In this document: positions 39,840-49,400 of the stretch, piece after piece
How positions within the stretch are numbered: position 1 is the stretch's first letter
Layout of the letters: each line of letters starts with the position of its first letter
Assembly: GCA_036824005.1 (NCBI GenBank)
Contig: DAITBA010000002.1
Coordinates: forward strand, 210,395 to 274,394
Length of the DNA stretch: 64,000 nucleotides
Direction: 5' to 3'
From: DAITBA01 sp036824005
GTDB taxonomy: Bacteria > Pseudomonadota > Gammaproteobacteria > Burkholderiales > Rhodocyclaceae
Notes under the pieces: generated by a model
The model's input: the letters and a program-made list of their open reading frames with translations, nothing else
Databases searched by the model: none
What the model was told of the DNA's origin: nothing
Position numbers and translations under genes: made by a program

Positions 39840-41310
39840 TCCCATCGACCGTCTCGTCGAGTGGTTCGCGCCGGCGGCCGCCGTGCGCCGTGCCCAGGCC
39901 CGCCGCGTGCTCGCCTACTATGAGGCGGCCAAGCCGTCGCGGCTGCGCGCCGGCAAGCGCGAGGCCGGCTCCGGCAACGCCGCCGTGGCCAAGGCCGGCG
40001 CGGCCCTGCGCGAGCAGGCCAGGCACATGGAGCAGAACCACGATCTCGCCCGCGGCGTGCTCGACGTGCTGGTGCGCAACACCATCGGCACGGGCATCGG
40101 TGTCGAGTCCCAGCCGCGCCGCCGCAACGGCGAGATCCACGACGAGCTGGCCCTACAGCTTCAGAAGCTGTGGAAGGACTGGTGCAAGCGCCCGGAAGTC
40201 ACTTGGCAGCATTCCTGGGGCTCGGCCGAACGCATCCTCGCCCGTTCCTGGTACCGCGACGGCGAGGTGTTCGCCCAGCGCATCCTCGGCACCACGCCCT
40301 TCCTCGATCACGGCACCCGCGCGCCGTACTCGCTGGAGCTGCTCGAGGCCGATCTGGTGCCCTACGAATACAACGCGCTCGACACGCCGCGCGTCGTCCA
40401 GGGCGTCGAGATCAACGGCTGGGGCCGGCCGGTGGGGTACTACGTCTACCGCAACCACCCCGGCGAGCTGTACCGGCTGACGACGCTGGCGGATCTCAAG
40501 CGCCTGCCGGCCGATCGCATGCTGCATCTCAAGCTCATCGATCGCATCCGCCAGCTGCGCGGCGTCTCCATCTTCGCCGCCGTCCTCACGCGCATGGAGG
40601 ACCTGAAGGACTATGAGGAATCGGAGCGCATCGCCGCCAAGATCGCCGCCAGCATGGCGGCCTACATCAAGAAGGGCGCGCCGGACCTGTACGAGCCCGA
40701 CAACGCCAGCACGCCGCGGCAGATGAACTTCCGACCGGGCATCATCTTCGATGACCTGCGCCCGGGCGAGGAAGTGGGTGTCATCGACACCAACCGCCCC
40801 AACACCAATCTCTCCGCCCACCGCGACGGCCAGTTGCGCGCCATCGCGGCGGGCACCAACACCACCTACAGCTCCACCTCGAAGAACTACAACGGCACCT
40901 ACAGCGCCCAGCGCCAGGAACTGGTGGAGGGCTGGGGCGCCTACCAGATCCTGGCCGCGGAGTTCATCAGCCGCATCACCCAGCCGGTCTACGAGGACTT
41001 GGTCAAGGCGGCCCTCACGGCGCGGCTGCTCACCCTCGATGCCGACGCGGATCCGGAGACGCTGGACGACGCCATCTACATCGCCCCGCAGATGCCCTGG
41101 ATCGACCCCGAGAAGGAGGCCAACGCCTGGGCCGCGCTCGAGGACCGCGTCTACGCCTCCGGCCCCGAGATCATCCGCCGCCGCGGCGCCAACCCGCGCG
41201 ACGTGCTGGACCAGCAGCAGCGCTGGCGGCGCGAGAAGGCGCGCCGCGAGCTCGACACGCCGGCCGCGCCGGCGCCCACCGAAAAACCCGCAGAGGAGCA
41301 AGTCGCATGA
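39832..41310 (+). CDS. Portal protein (lambda gpB family)
   Basis: A 492-residue portal. ATG 39832 (MINPIDRLVEWFAPAAAVRR) overlaps the preceding stop. Typical segments: HDLARGVLDVLVRNTIGTG, SWYRDGEVFAQRI, LLEADLVP, and the late RDGQLRAIAAGTNTTYSS. It forms the dodecameric ring through which DNA enters the head. The stop overlaps the protease-capsid start. Confidence 0.93.
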   Translation: MINPIDRLVEWFAPAAAVRRAQARRVLAYYEAAKPSRLRAGKREAGSGNAAVAKAGAALREQARHMEQNHDLARGVLDVLVRNTIGTGIGVESQPRRRNGEIHDELALQLQKLWKDWCKRPEVTWQHSWGSAERILARSWYRDGEVFAQRILGTTPFLDHGTRAPYSLELLEADLVPYEYNALDTPRVVQGVEINGWGRPVGYYVYRNHPGELYRLTTLADLKRLPADRMLHLKLIDRIRQLRGVSIFAAVLTRMEDLKDYEESERIAAKIAASMAAYIKKGAPDLYEPDNASTPRQMNFRPGIIFDDLRPGEEVGVIDTNRPNTNLSAHRDGQLRAIAAGTNTTYSSTSKNYNGTYSAQRQELVEGWGAYQILAAEFISRITQPVYEDLVKAALTARLLTLDADADPETLDDAIYIAPQMPWIDPEKEANAWAALEDRVYASGPEIIRRRGANPRDVLDQQQRWRREKARRELDTPAAPAPTEKPAEEQVA

Positions 41311-43346
41311 CGAAACGACAGGAAGGCCTTCGCTACGAGATCAAGGCGCTCGCCAACGACAGTGCCGAGATCCGCATCTACGGCGACGTGGCGAGCTACG
41401 CCTGGGGCGAGGAGACCACCACAGCGGCGCAGTTCGTCAAGGACCTCGCCGCGATCACGGCCTCCACCATCGTCCTGCGCATCAACTCCGCCGGCGGCTC
41501 GGTGCCCGACGGCCTCGCCATCTACAACGCGCTCAAGCGCCATGCCGCGACGATCGACGTGCACATCGACGGCTGGGCCCTGTCCATCGCCAGTCTGATC
41601 GCCATGGCCGGCGACACCGTCACCATGGCCGAGAACGCGCTGTTCATGGTGCATGCGCCCTGGATGAGCGCCTACGGCAACGCCGCCGCCCTGCGCGAGG
41701 CCGCCGACGTGCTGGACAAGTTCGCCGCCGCCATGGCCACCAGCTACGCCGCCAAGAGCGGCAAGCCGGAAGCCGAGATCCTGGCCCTGCTCAGCGACGG
41801 CGAAGACCACTGGTACACCGCCCAGGAAGCGCTCGAGGCCGGCTTCATCGATGCCGTCGGCGCCCCCGTGGCGGTGGAAGCCTCCTTCGACCTCTCCCGT
41901 TTCCGCAACATCCCCGCGGCGGCTGCCGCGCTTAACCCCCCCCAAAAGGAGACCCTCATGCCTGACAAACCCATGCAGCCGGCGGCCGCTGCCCAACCTG
42001 CCGCGCCCGTGCAACAACCCGCGCATTCGGCACAGCCCGAGGCGCCTTACGCCCGTTCCGCCGTCGAGACGGCGGAGATCCGCGCCTTCTTCGCCCCCTT
42101 CAAGGGGCGCGACGGCGTGCAGGCCATGCTCGAAGACTTCCTCGCCGATCCGGCCGTTACGCCGGCCAAGGCCAGCGCCGATCTGCTCAAGCGGCTGGGC
42201 CAGGGCGCCGAGCCGGCCACGCCCGCGGGCCACGTGCCGCGCGTGCAGACCGTGGAGGACGAGACCGAGAAGTTCCGCGCCGCCTGCGCCGTCTCCATCC
42301 TCGCCCGCGCCGCCGTGCCGGCCAAGGAGGTCAAGGACCTCGCCGCCAACCCCTACCGCGGCCACAAGCTGCTGGACATCGCCCGCGCCAGCCTGGAGCG
42401 CATCGGCGTTGCGGTACGCGGCATGAGCCAGCTCGAGATCGTCGCCGCCGCCTTCACCCAGACCCGCAGCGACTTCCCGGTGCTGTTGGAGACGGCCATG
42501 CACAAGGCGCTGCAGACCGCCTACGCCACCCAGCCCGACACCTGGAGCCGCTTCTGCGCTCTCGGCTCGGTCACCGACTTCCGCGCCCACAACCGCTATC
42601 GGCTGGGCAGCTTCGGCAGCCTCGACAGCCTCAACGAGCTGGGTGAGTTCAAGAACAAGACCATCCCGGACGGCGAGAAGGCCAGCATTTCGGCCAGCAC
42701 CAAGGGCAACATCATCAACCTCTCGCGCCAGGCCGTCATCGACGACGACCTGGGCGCCTTCGTCGGCCTGGCCGGCCTGCTCGGCCGCGCCGCGCGCCGC
42801 ACCATCGAGGTGGATGTGTACGCGCTGCTGGCGCAGAACAGCGGCATGGGTCCGATCATGGCGGACAGCAACACCCTGTTCCACGCCAACCACGGCAACG
42901 TGGCCGCAGCCGGCGCCATCTCCGTCGCCGTCATCGACGACTGCCGTGTCAAGATGGCATCGCAGAAGGACGTCTCCGGCAACGACTACCTGGATCTGCG
43001 TCCTGCGGTGTGGCTCGGCCCGATCGGTACCGGCGGCGATGCACGCGTCATCAACGGCGCCGAGTACGACCCGGACACCGCCAACAAGCTGCAGCGTCCG
43101 AACAAGGTGCGCGGCCTGTTCCGCGACGTGGTGGACACGCCGCGCCTCACCGGCACGCGCTTTTACATTTTCGCCGATCCCAACGAGGCGCCGGTGATCG
43201 AGGTCGCCTTCCTCGATGGCAACCAGGAGCCCCATCTGGAGCGCATGGACGGCTTCGAGGTGGACGGCTCGAAGTACAAGGTGCGCCTCGACTACGGCGT
43301 CGGCGCCATCGATTACAGGGGCGCGACCACCGCCGCTGGCGCCTGA
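41307..43346 (+). CDS. ClpP-type prohead protease fused to major capsid protein
   Basis: A 679-residue fusion. Residues 1-200 are an S14 ClpP-like protease: INSAGGSVPDG, DGWALSIAS with Ser93, FMVHAPW with His116. After a Pro/Ala/Gln-rich linker (about 212-250) comes a helical scaffold-like part and then an HK97-fold, Mu gpT-like capsid domain (about 380-679: GSFGSLDSLNELGEFKNK, SRQAVIDDDLGAFVGL, TPRLTGTRFYIFADP). One chain thus supplies protease, delta-like region and capsid; self-cleavage would release the capsid. Confidence 0.9.
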   Translation: MTKRQEGLRYEIKALANDSAEIRIYGDVASYAWGEETTTAAQFVKDLAAITASTIVLRINSAGGSVPDGLAIYNALKRHAATIDVHIDGWALSIASLIAMAGDTVTMAENALFMVHAPWMSAYGNAAALREAADVLDKFAAAMATSYAAKSGKPEAEILALLSDGEDHWYTAQEALEAGFIDAVGAPVAVEASFDLSRFRNIPAAAAALNPPQKETLMPDKPMQPAAAAQPAAPVQQPAHSAQPEAPYARSAVETAEIRAFFAPFKGRDGVQAMLEDFLADPAVTPAKASADLLKRLGQGAEPATPAGHVPRVQTVEDETEKFRAACAVSILARAAVPAKEVKDLAANPYRGHKLLDIARASLERIGVAVRGMSQLEIVAAAFTQTRSDFPVLLETAMHKALQTAYATQPDTWSRFCALGSVTDFRAHNRYRLGSFGSLDSLNELGEFKNKTIPDGEKASISASTKGNIINLSRQAVIDDDLGAFVGLAGLLGRAARRTIEVDVYALLAQNSGMGPIMADSNTLFHANHGNVAAAGAISVAVIDDCRVKMASQKDVSGNDYLDLRPAVWLGPIGTGGDARVINGAEYDPDTANKLQRPNKVRGLFRDVVDTPRLTGTRFYIFADPNEAPVIEVAFLDGNQEPHLERMDGFEVDGSKYKVRLDYGVGAIDYRGATTAAGA

Positions 43347-43374
43347 TCAGCCCACCCACTCTATCATCCCATGA

Positions 43375-43399
43375 GGGCCGGCCTCGCGCGCGGCCCTTT
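43375..43399 (+). terminator. Hairpin after the capsid gene
   Basis: GGGCCG (43375-43380) and CGGCCC (43391-43396) followed by TTTCTC. It may be a weak terminator that favours capsid mRNA, or an mRNA 3' stabiliser. Confidence 0.4.
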
Positions 43400-43419
43400 C
43401 TCATTCAGGAGATACGGAC

Positions 43420-43758
43420 ATGGCAAAGAACTATGTGCAGGAAGGCTGTACCCTCACTCTCACCGCGCCCTATGCGGTGTCCGCCGGCGGCGGCGCGAAG
43501 ATCGGCACCAACATCTTCGCCGTGGCGCTCTCGGATGTCGCCAACGGCGCCTCGGGCGAGTGGGCCACGACAGGCGTGTGGGACCTCACCGCCCTATCGA
43601 CCGACAACGGCTCGGCCGGGACGATCTGGTACTGGGACGATACCAACAAGCGCGTCACCACGACCTCCACCTCGAACCTCAAGATCGGCGTCGGCGTGAA
43701 CACCAAGTCGAACGGCGACGCGACCGCGCGCGTGCGCCTGAACGGCGTCTTCGGCTGA
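43420..43758 (+). CDS. DUF2190 capsid decoration protein
   Basis: A 112-residue beta-rich protein: MAKNYVQEGCTLTLTAPYAV, GTNIFAVALSDVANGA and the end ARVRLNGVFG are diagnostic of DUF2190, often a capsid stabilising or decoration protein encoded just after the major capsid gene. GGAGATACGGAC precedes the ATG. Confidence 0.85.
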   Translation: MAKNYVQEGCTLTLTAPYAVSAGGGAKIGTNIFAVALSDVANGASGEWATTGVWDLTALSTDNGSAGTIWYWDDTNKRVTTTSTSNLKIGVGVNTKSNGDATARVRLNGVFG

Positions 43759-44060
43759 TGGATCCGTTTGCCTCGTTCGAGGCCTTCAAGGCTGCCGGGA
43801 TGGCGCTCGACGCCACTTGGCAGCCGTCCAACGGCGATGCGCAGCAGAGTGCCGTCGTCTTGCTCGATCTGCCCGACGAAAGCCTGCTCGGCGACGCGGC
43901 CATCGCCGCGCAGCCGGCCATCGAGTATTCGGCCCACCAGCTCGTGGGCCTGGACGAAGGCGAGATCCTCACTATCGCCGGCACCAGCTACCGCGTGCGC
44001 GCCCGGCCGCGCCGCGTCGATGACGGCGCGCTGATGCGCGCATTGCTCGGGACGTTTTGA
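43758..44060 (+). CDS. Head-tail joining protein
   Basis: A 100-residue protein, MDPFASFEAFKAAGMALDAT, with a beta-barrel-like C-terminus (DEGEILTIAGTSYRVRARPR). It matches the small head-tail connector (lambda gpFII/ATP-binding-sugar-transporter-like) in size, position and the late YRVR motif. TGATG overlap with the previous gene. Confidence 0.75.
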   Translation: MDPFASFEAFKAAGMALDATWQPSNGDAQQSAVVLLDLPDESLLGDAAIAAQPAIEYSAHQLVGLDEGEILTIAGTSYRVRARPRRVDDGALMRALLGTF

Positions 44061-44071
44061 GGGAACCGGTC

Positions 44072-44437
44072 ATGGCTAAGCTCCAAGAGGTGCTCAAGCG
44101 ATACGAAGGAAAGCTCTCCGCAGAGGAATTGCAGCAGCTCGAACAGATCATCTACACCGCGCACCGGCTCGGCCACGTCGCCGCGCTGCGCACGATCGCA
44201 GCGCAGCCGAGTCTGCTGCGGCAAGTAGCCGGCTCGCGCATCGTGCAAATGAGCGGTGCCGGCGCGATGCTCGTCTGGCTGCTGCAGCAGCCGGAGATCC
44301 AGTCGGCGCTGGTGCAACTCGCGGGCGGTGCCAGTATTGGCTCGGTGCTCACCGTACCATTCGTGGCCATCATTGCCCGGCGTGCCTGGATGTATTGGCG
44401 TGCGCGCCAGGCCGCGATCGAGCAGCCGCAGCCATGA
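44072..44437 (+). CDS. Putative holin or lysis membrane protein
   Basis: A 121-residue protein with a helical N-terminal half (KRYEGKLSAEELQQLEQII) and hydrophobic segments (MSGAGAMLVWLLQ; ASIGSVLTVPFVAIIARRA). It immediately precedes and overlaps the endolysin gene, the usual holin position. The segments are short for a classical holin, so the call is from context. Confidence 0.5.
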   Translation: MAKLQEVLKRYEGKLSAEELQQLEQIIYTAHRLGHVAALRTIAAQPSLLRQVAGSRIVQMSGAGAMLVWLLQQPEIQSALVQLAGGASIGSVLTVPFVAIIARRAWMYWRARQAAIEQPQP

Positions 44438-45042
44438 TCACACTCGACCAACTGCAGCGGATCATGCCGGCCGCACCAGCGGGCTGGGTCGATCCGCTGA
44501 ATGCCGCCATGGACGAATTCGGCATCGCCACGCCGCTGCAGATGGCGGCGTTCATGGCTCAGGCGGCCCATGAGTCTGGTGAGCTGAAACGTCTCGAAGA
44601 AACCCTCAACTACTCGGCACAACGGTTGTTGCAGGTATGGCCCAGGCGCTTTACACGTGAGGAAGCAGCAGCCTATGCCCGCCAGCCCGAGCGCATCGCC
44701 AACCGCGCTTATTCCGGCCGCATGGGTAACGGCAACGAGGCGAGCGGCGATGGCTGGCGATACCGCGGCCGCGGGATATTCCAGCTTACTGGGCGAGACA
44801 ACTATAGGCGCGCGGCGTCTGCGCTCGGCCTAGGCCTGCTAGCCGATCCTGATCAGCTGTTACGACCGATCAATGCTGCTCGCTCGGCCGGCTGGTTTTG
44901 GTCTGACCGTGGATTGAATGCCCTCGCCGAAACGCGCTATTTCGAGCGCATCACCGCCGTGATCAACGGCCCAGCCATGCTGGGGGCAAAAGAACGGTAT
45001 GCCTACTACGTACGTGCGAAAAGCGTCCTGGGGTGGCTATGA
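44434..45042 (+). CDS. Endolysin, GH19 chitinase-like
   Basis: A 202-residue glycoside hydrolase family 19 lysin. The catalytic region is FMAQAAHESGELKRLEETLNYS, and YRGRGIFQLTGRDNYRRA plus SAGWFWSDRGLNALAE are family hallmarks. It should cleave the glycan strands of peptidoglycan. No signal peptide, so export depends on the holin. ATG overlaps the preceding stop. Confidence 0.93.
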   Translation: MITLDQLQRIMPAAPAGWVDPLNAAMDEFGIATPLQMAAFMAQAAHESGELKRLEETLNYSAQRLLQVWPRRFTREEAAAYARQPERIANRAYSGRMGNGNEASGDGWRYRGRGIFQLTGRDNYRRAASALGLGLLADPDQLLRPINAARSAGWFWSDRGLNALAETRYFERITAVINGPAMLGAKERYAYYVRAKSVLGWL

Positions 45043-45458
45043 GTGGCCCGCGCATCGTCTTCTCCGACGGCTACAAGTACCAGCTCCGGGAAGACTACTG
45101 CATCGACATCGAAATCGCGCCGCCGACGCCGATCCAAACGCCCTATATCGATCTGAGCATCGCCGGGCATCTGACGATCCGCGCTGGTTATGCCTGGGAT
45201 GGCCCATCAGGACCAACCTTCGATACGCCCTCGTTCATGCGCGGCTCCCTCGTGCATGACGCGCTCTATCAACTCCTGCGCGAAGGCCATCTGGATCGTG
45301 CGCAACATCGGGGCGATGCAGACCGGATCCTGCGCCGCCTATGCCTAGAGGATGGCATGACCCAGGTGCGGGCGTGGTGGGTCTATCAAGGTGTCCGAAA
45401 GTTTGGCCTGGCCAGCGCTCTGCCGAGCGCCACGCGCCCACCGAGATTTGCACCGTGA
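45039..45458 (+). CDS. DUF1353 family protein
   Basis: A 139-residue protein. The motif AGYAWDGPSGPTFDTPSFMRGSLVHDALYQLLREG is diagnostic of DUF1353, common beside phage lysis and tail genes. The conserved Asp and His suggest a small enzyme or structural role, but it is not characterised. ATG overlaps the endolysin stop. Confidence 0.85.
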   Translation: MSGPRIVFSDGYKYQLREDYCIDIEIAPPTPIQTPYIDLSIAGHLTIRAGYAWDGPSGPTFDTPSFMRGSLVHDALYQLLREGHLDRAQHRGDADRILRRLCLEDGMTQVRAWWVYQGVRKFGLASALPSATRPPRFAP

Positions 45459-45469
45459 CAGGAGAAAGG

Positions 45470-45574
45470 ATGATGGATTTTCTGTTTTCGCCAGCCGCAA
45501 CAATCGCCCGCGTCACCTTGGGCGCCCTGATGATCATCGTCCTGCTCGTGCAGGGCGCCTGCGCCACACCCTGA
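45470..45574 (+). CDS. 34-residue membrane peptide
   Basis: MMDFLFSPAATIARVTLGAL followed by MIIVLLVQGACATP: one hydrophobic helix ending in a cysteine near the C-terminus. GGAGAAAGG precedes the ATG. It lies in the lysis block and might be a spanin-like or regulatory peptide; the lipobox is imperfect (QGAC). Confidence 0.45.
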   Translation: MMDFLFSPAATIARVTLGALMIIVLLVQGACATP

Positions 45575-45586
45575 GCAAGCGCGGCA

Positions 45587-45895
45587 ATGAGTGATCGCAT
45601 GCCGCAGAATGATGCCGAGCATATGGTACTAGCGCAACGCATTGCCACGGTCGAGACGGCCGTCGACCGCATTGCAGATGCCATGGAGCGTTTGGTGCGG
45701 CTCGAAGAACGTCACGCCGAAACGCGCGATGGCGTCGTGCGTGCGCACGATCGCATCGACACGCTCACCGCGCGATGCAATGAAATAGAGCAATCCGTGG
45801 TACCGCTCAAGTGGATGCGACGCGTTCTCGCGGCATTGGTACTAGGGGCGGCGGGGTTGATCGGCACGCACCTCATGGAGCGCTGGCTGCGATGA
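45587..45895 (+). CDS. Coiled-coil membrane protein of the lysis block
   Basis: A 102-residue protein with a long coiled coil (LAQRIATVETAVDRIADAME, then RLEERHAETRDGVVRAHDRI) and a C-terminal transmembrane helix (VLAALVLGAAGLIGTHLM). This topology resembles haemolysin XhlA-type proteins associated with holins. Its stop overlaps the next start. Confidence 0.65.
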   Translation: MSDRMPQNDAEHMVLAQRIATVETAVDRIADAMERLVRLEERHAETRDGVVRAHDRIDTLTARCNEIEQSVVPLKWMRRVLAALVLGAAGLIGTHLMERWLR

Positions 45896-46101
45896 TCGAC
45901 ATCCTGGCGGTGCTGCTGGCCTGGGCGGGGGTGCTCTCCGGCTACACGCCGCCGATCGTGATCCCGCCGGGGGTCGTCCTGCACGCGCGACTGATCAACA
46001 ATTCGAACGAGGCGCAATGGATGAATGCGCAGGTCGTCGGATGGCTGGTGCCGACGAGCCTGGCGCCCACCGCCTACGATGTGTGGGAGCAGGTGCGCTA
46101 G
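45892..46101 (+). CDS. Small phage protein with hydrophobic N-terminus
   Basis: A 69-residue protein: hydrophobic segment MIDILAVLLAWAGVLSGYTP, then PPIVIPPGVVLHARLINNSN. Possibly secreted or membrane anchored. ATGA overlap with the previous gene. Function unknown. Confidence 0.55.
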   Translation: MIDILAVLLAWAGVLSGYTPPIVIPPGVVLHARLINNSNEAQWMNAQVVGWLVPTSLAPTAYDVWEQVR

Positions 46102-46104
46102 GAC

Positions 46105-46473
46105 ATGCCTACCACCATCGAACTCCTTCCGCGCGGGATGCGCGCCGGCCTGCACCGGGACGCCGAGCGCGCAGTGCCGCTGGCCGTCACCGGCCTGCGC
46201 CTGGAGGTGGATCGCGATGCCCTGCCGGACACGCCGGTGGAACTCTTGCGCTGCGAGATCGCGCTGTCGCTCGACGGCGGCCTGACCTGGCCATTCGGCT
46301 GGCATTTCGCCGCCGCCGGTGGCGTGGCGCGCGACAAGCAGGGCAACATCATTGCCACCTCGGCCATGCGCATCCGCCTGCCCGGCGTGGGCAATACACA
46401 ACGGCGCATCCGGGTCAGTCTGGATGCGCGCCAGGCCATCGATACCGGCCTGCGTCTGACGGTGTATCCCTGA
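46105..46473 (+). CDS. Phage protein of unknown function (virion-associated, inferred)
   Basis: A 122-residue beta-rich protein, MPTTIELLPRGMRAGLHRDA, with SLDGGLTWPFGWHFAAAGGV in the middle and RIRVSLDARQAIDTGLRLTV at the end. The stop overlaps the start of the giant repeat protein, so the two are coupled and probably work together in the virion. No named domain. Confidence 0.55.
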   Translation: MPTTIELLPRGMRAGLHRDAERAVPLAVTGLRLEVDRDALPDTPVELLRCEIALSLDGGLTWPFGWHFAAAGGVARDKQGNIIATSAMRIRLPGVGNTQRRIRVSLDARQAIDTGLRLTVYP

Positions 46474-49400
46474 TGGGCGTTTCGATCGATACCATCCCCG
46501 CCGACGTCTCGGGGCTGATCGTCTCCACGCTCGGGATGACCTTCTCGATCGCGGACAACCCGAATCGCGCGCTCTATGCCGGGGTGATCTTGGCCGGCGG
46601 CGGCCTCAACGCACAGCTCGCCTCGGCCACCTGGAACGGGGTGCCGATGGCCGAGCTCTATGACGCCGTCAACAGCGACACGTGCCATGCATGGGCGCGG
46701 CTCAACAATCCGGATACCGGTAGCCATACCCTCACGGCGACATTCACGGAGCCCTCGACAAACCCGGTGCTATTCGCCGCGTCCCTCTACAACGTCGACC
46801 AGACGACGCCGGAGAGCGCGGTCACGCGCACCTCGGGCACTTCGGGCACCGCCTGGGTGAGCACCGCCGGTGCCGCCGATGGCCTGGCGCTGGGGATGTG
46901 TTTTCATTACACGTCCTCCGGTTCGATCACGCCCGTCGCCGGCTACCCGACGTTCATTTCCTCGGGCACGCTATCCACCGCCACCGCCCAGACCACGAGA
47001 ACCCCAACGGCACCGGCCGGCCAGAAAGGGGACCTGTTGATCGCCCATTGCGCGAGCGAGAACAACGCCACGCACACCTGGTCGGGCAGCGGTTGGACCA
47101 AGGTCGATCAGCAGAATCAGGGCAGCACGTGGACGGTATCCTGGGGCTACCGTATCCACGACGGCACCGACGTCAATCCCACCGTCAGCTGGAGCGGCTC
47201 GGCCGATGCCAATGCGCGGGTGCATCTGTTTCGCGACGCGAAGGCCGCGAGCCCGTACGGATTCACCGCCGCCAACGGCGGCAGCACCTCGACCCACTCG
47301 ACCACCGGGCAGAACACCACCGCTGGCAAATCGCGCGTCATCTATCTCGATCACGCCAACGCCAACACGGCGATGGCGACGCCCTCGGGCTGGACTGAGA
47401 ACACTGATTCAGGCTCCAGCACCGGCCCATGCCGCACCGTGCTCGGCGGCAAAGACATCGCGAGCTCCGGCACCGCCTCCGGCAACATCTCCGTCACCGG
47501 CGCCTCCGCCGCCTGGCGGCAGTGGCAGATCGAACTGCTCGCAGGCGTTGCCCAGTCGCAGCAGCAGGAAGCCGATCCCTACGGTGACCTGTCGGCCCGG
47601 GCGAGCTTCGATTCCGAGCCCGGCGCGGCCTACAACACCTTCGGCTGGACGGCGAGCGGGACGAGTCAGTGGGAAGCGTCGGCGCTGTGCATTTTTCCTG
47701 CTGCCACGGGAGTGGATTTGATCGTCGATCCAGGTGCTCACGGGCATCTGGCCGATGCGTTTGGATTAACACAGGTGCATCAATTGGGGTTAGGTGATGA
47801 TAATAGCCATGGGCATCTGGCTGAAACGCCGGTGCTTGTGCAGGTACATCAGCTTACCCTGGTTGATGGTGCGCATGCTCACGGCGCCGACGCGCCGGTC
47901 CTGACGCAGACCCATATGTTGGCTGCGGCTGACGGTGTGCATGCCCATGCGGCCGATGCCCCGACCCTTATGCAAGTGCACCAGCTCGCCTTGCAGGATG
48001 GTGATCACGCGCATGGCGCGGAGGTGTTCGCATTGACACAACTGCATCTCCTGGCCCTTGCCGATGCGTTGCACGCCCATGCGGCCGATGCGGTGACATT
48101 GAGCGCGGTCCTGGCCCTTGCCGATGCGCTGCACGCCCATGCGAGCGATGCCACGACCCTTATGCAAGTGCACCAGCTTGCTCTGGTCGATGGGGCGCAT
48201 GCTCACGGCGCCGATGCGCCGAGTCTGACCCAGGCGCACGTCCTGGCGCTGGCCGATGCGTTGCACGCCCATGCGAACGATGCCACGACCCTTATGCAAG
48301 TGCACCAGCTTGCTCTGGTCGATGGGGCGCATGCTCACGGCGCCGATGCGCCGGTCCTGACGCAGACCCATATGTTGGCTGCGGCTGACGGTGTGCATGC
48401 CCATGCGGCCGATGCCCCGACCCTTATGCAAGTGCACCAGCTCGCCTTGCAGGATGGTGATCACGCGCATGGCGCGGAGGTGTTCGCATTGACACAACTG
48501 CATCTCCTGGCCCTTGCCGATGCGTTGCACGCCCATGCGGCCGATGCGGTGACATTGAGCGCGGTCCTGGCCCTTGCCGATGCGCTGCACGCCCATGCGA
48601 GCGATGCCACGACCCTTATGCAAGTGCACCAGCTTGCTCTGGTCGATGGGGCGCATGCTCACGGCGCCGATGCGCCGAGTCTGACCCAGGCGCACGTCCT
48701 GGCGCTGGCCGATGCGTTGCACGCCCATGCGAACGATGCCGTGACGCTGCAGGTGACAGTGAACCTCATGCCCACATCGGGCGATCACGTTCATGCCGCC
48801 GATGCCCTGACTCTGACGCAGATCCACATCCTGAGTCTGCAAGACGATAGCCATGCGCATGTGGCAGACAGCGTCACGTTGGAGGTAGCCGGCACCTTGG
48901 GCATCCAGGCGGCAGATCATGTGCACGCGACAGGCAATGTGGACTTGACCCAGGCGCACGTCTTGGCCCTTGCCGATGCGCTGCAGGCCGTGACATCAGA
49001 CAACATCGCCCTGACCCAGGCGCACGTCCTGGCCCTTGCCGATGCGCTGCATGGGCATCTGGCTGATGCGCTGGCCGTGACTCAGATGCATCAACTGTCG
49101 GTGGCATCTGGCGATCATGCACTTGCTACTGATGCACCCTTCCTCACGCAAGCGCATCAACTCGCTCTGGCCGATGGGGTGCATGTGCATGGCGCCGATG
49201 CTCCGAGTCTCGACCAAGTGCATCAGCTCGTGGCACAGAGCGCAGATCACGCCCATGTCGCACCGTCGCCGGTTCTGACGCAGGTGCACCTATTGGTGAT
49301 TTCGGATGCGCTGTTCACGCACTTGGCCGATGCCTTGACTCTGACGCTCACTATTCCATATGCACCGTCCGGTGAGCGGCTGTTGATTCTGCGCGGAGAA

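Noticed and set aside
41151..43235. A 694-codon minus-strand frame opposite the protease-capsid fusion
   Set aside because: Antisense shadow of strongly biased GC-rich codons; composition Gly/Val/His-rich with no domain.
47740..49330. Regular short DNA repeats considered as a CRISPR array
   Set aside because: The repeats are in frame, encode a 22-residue protein motif, and have no constant repeat with variable spacers.
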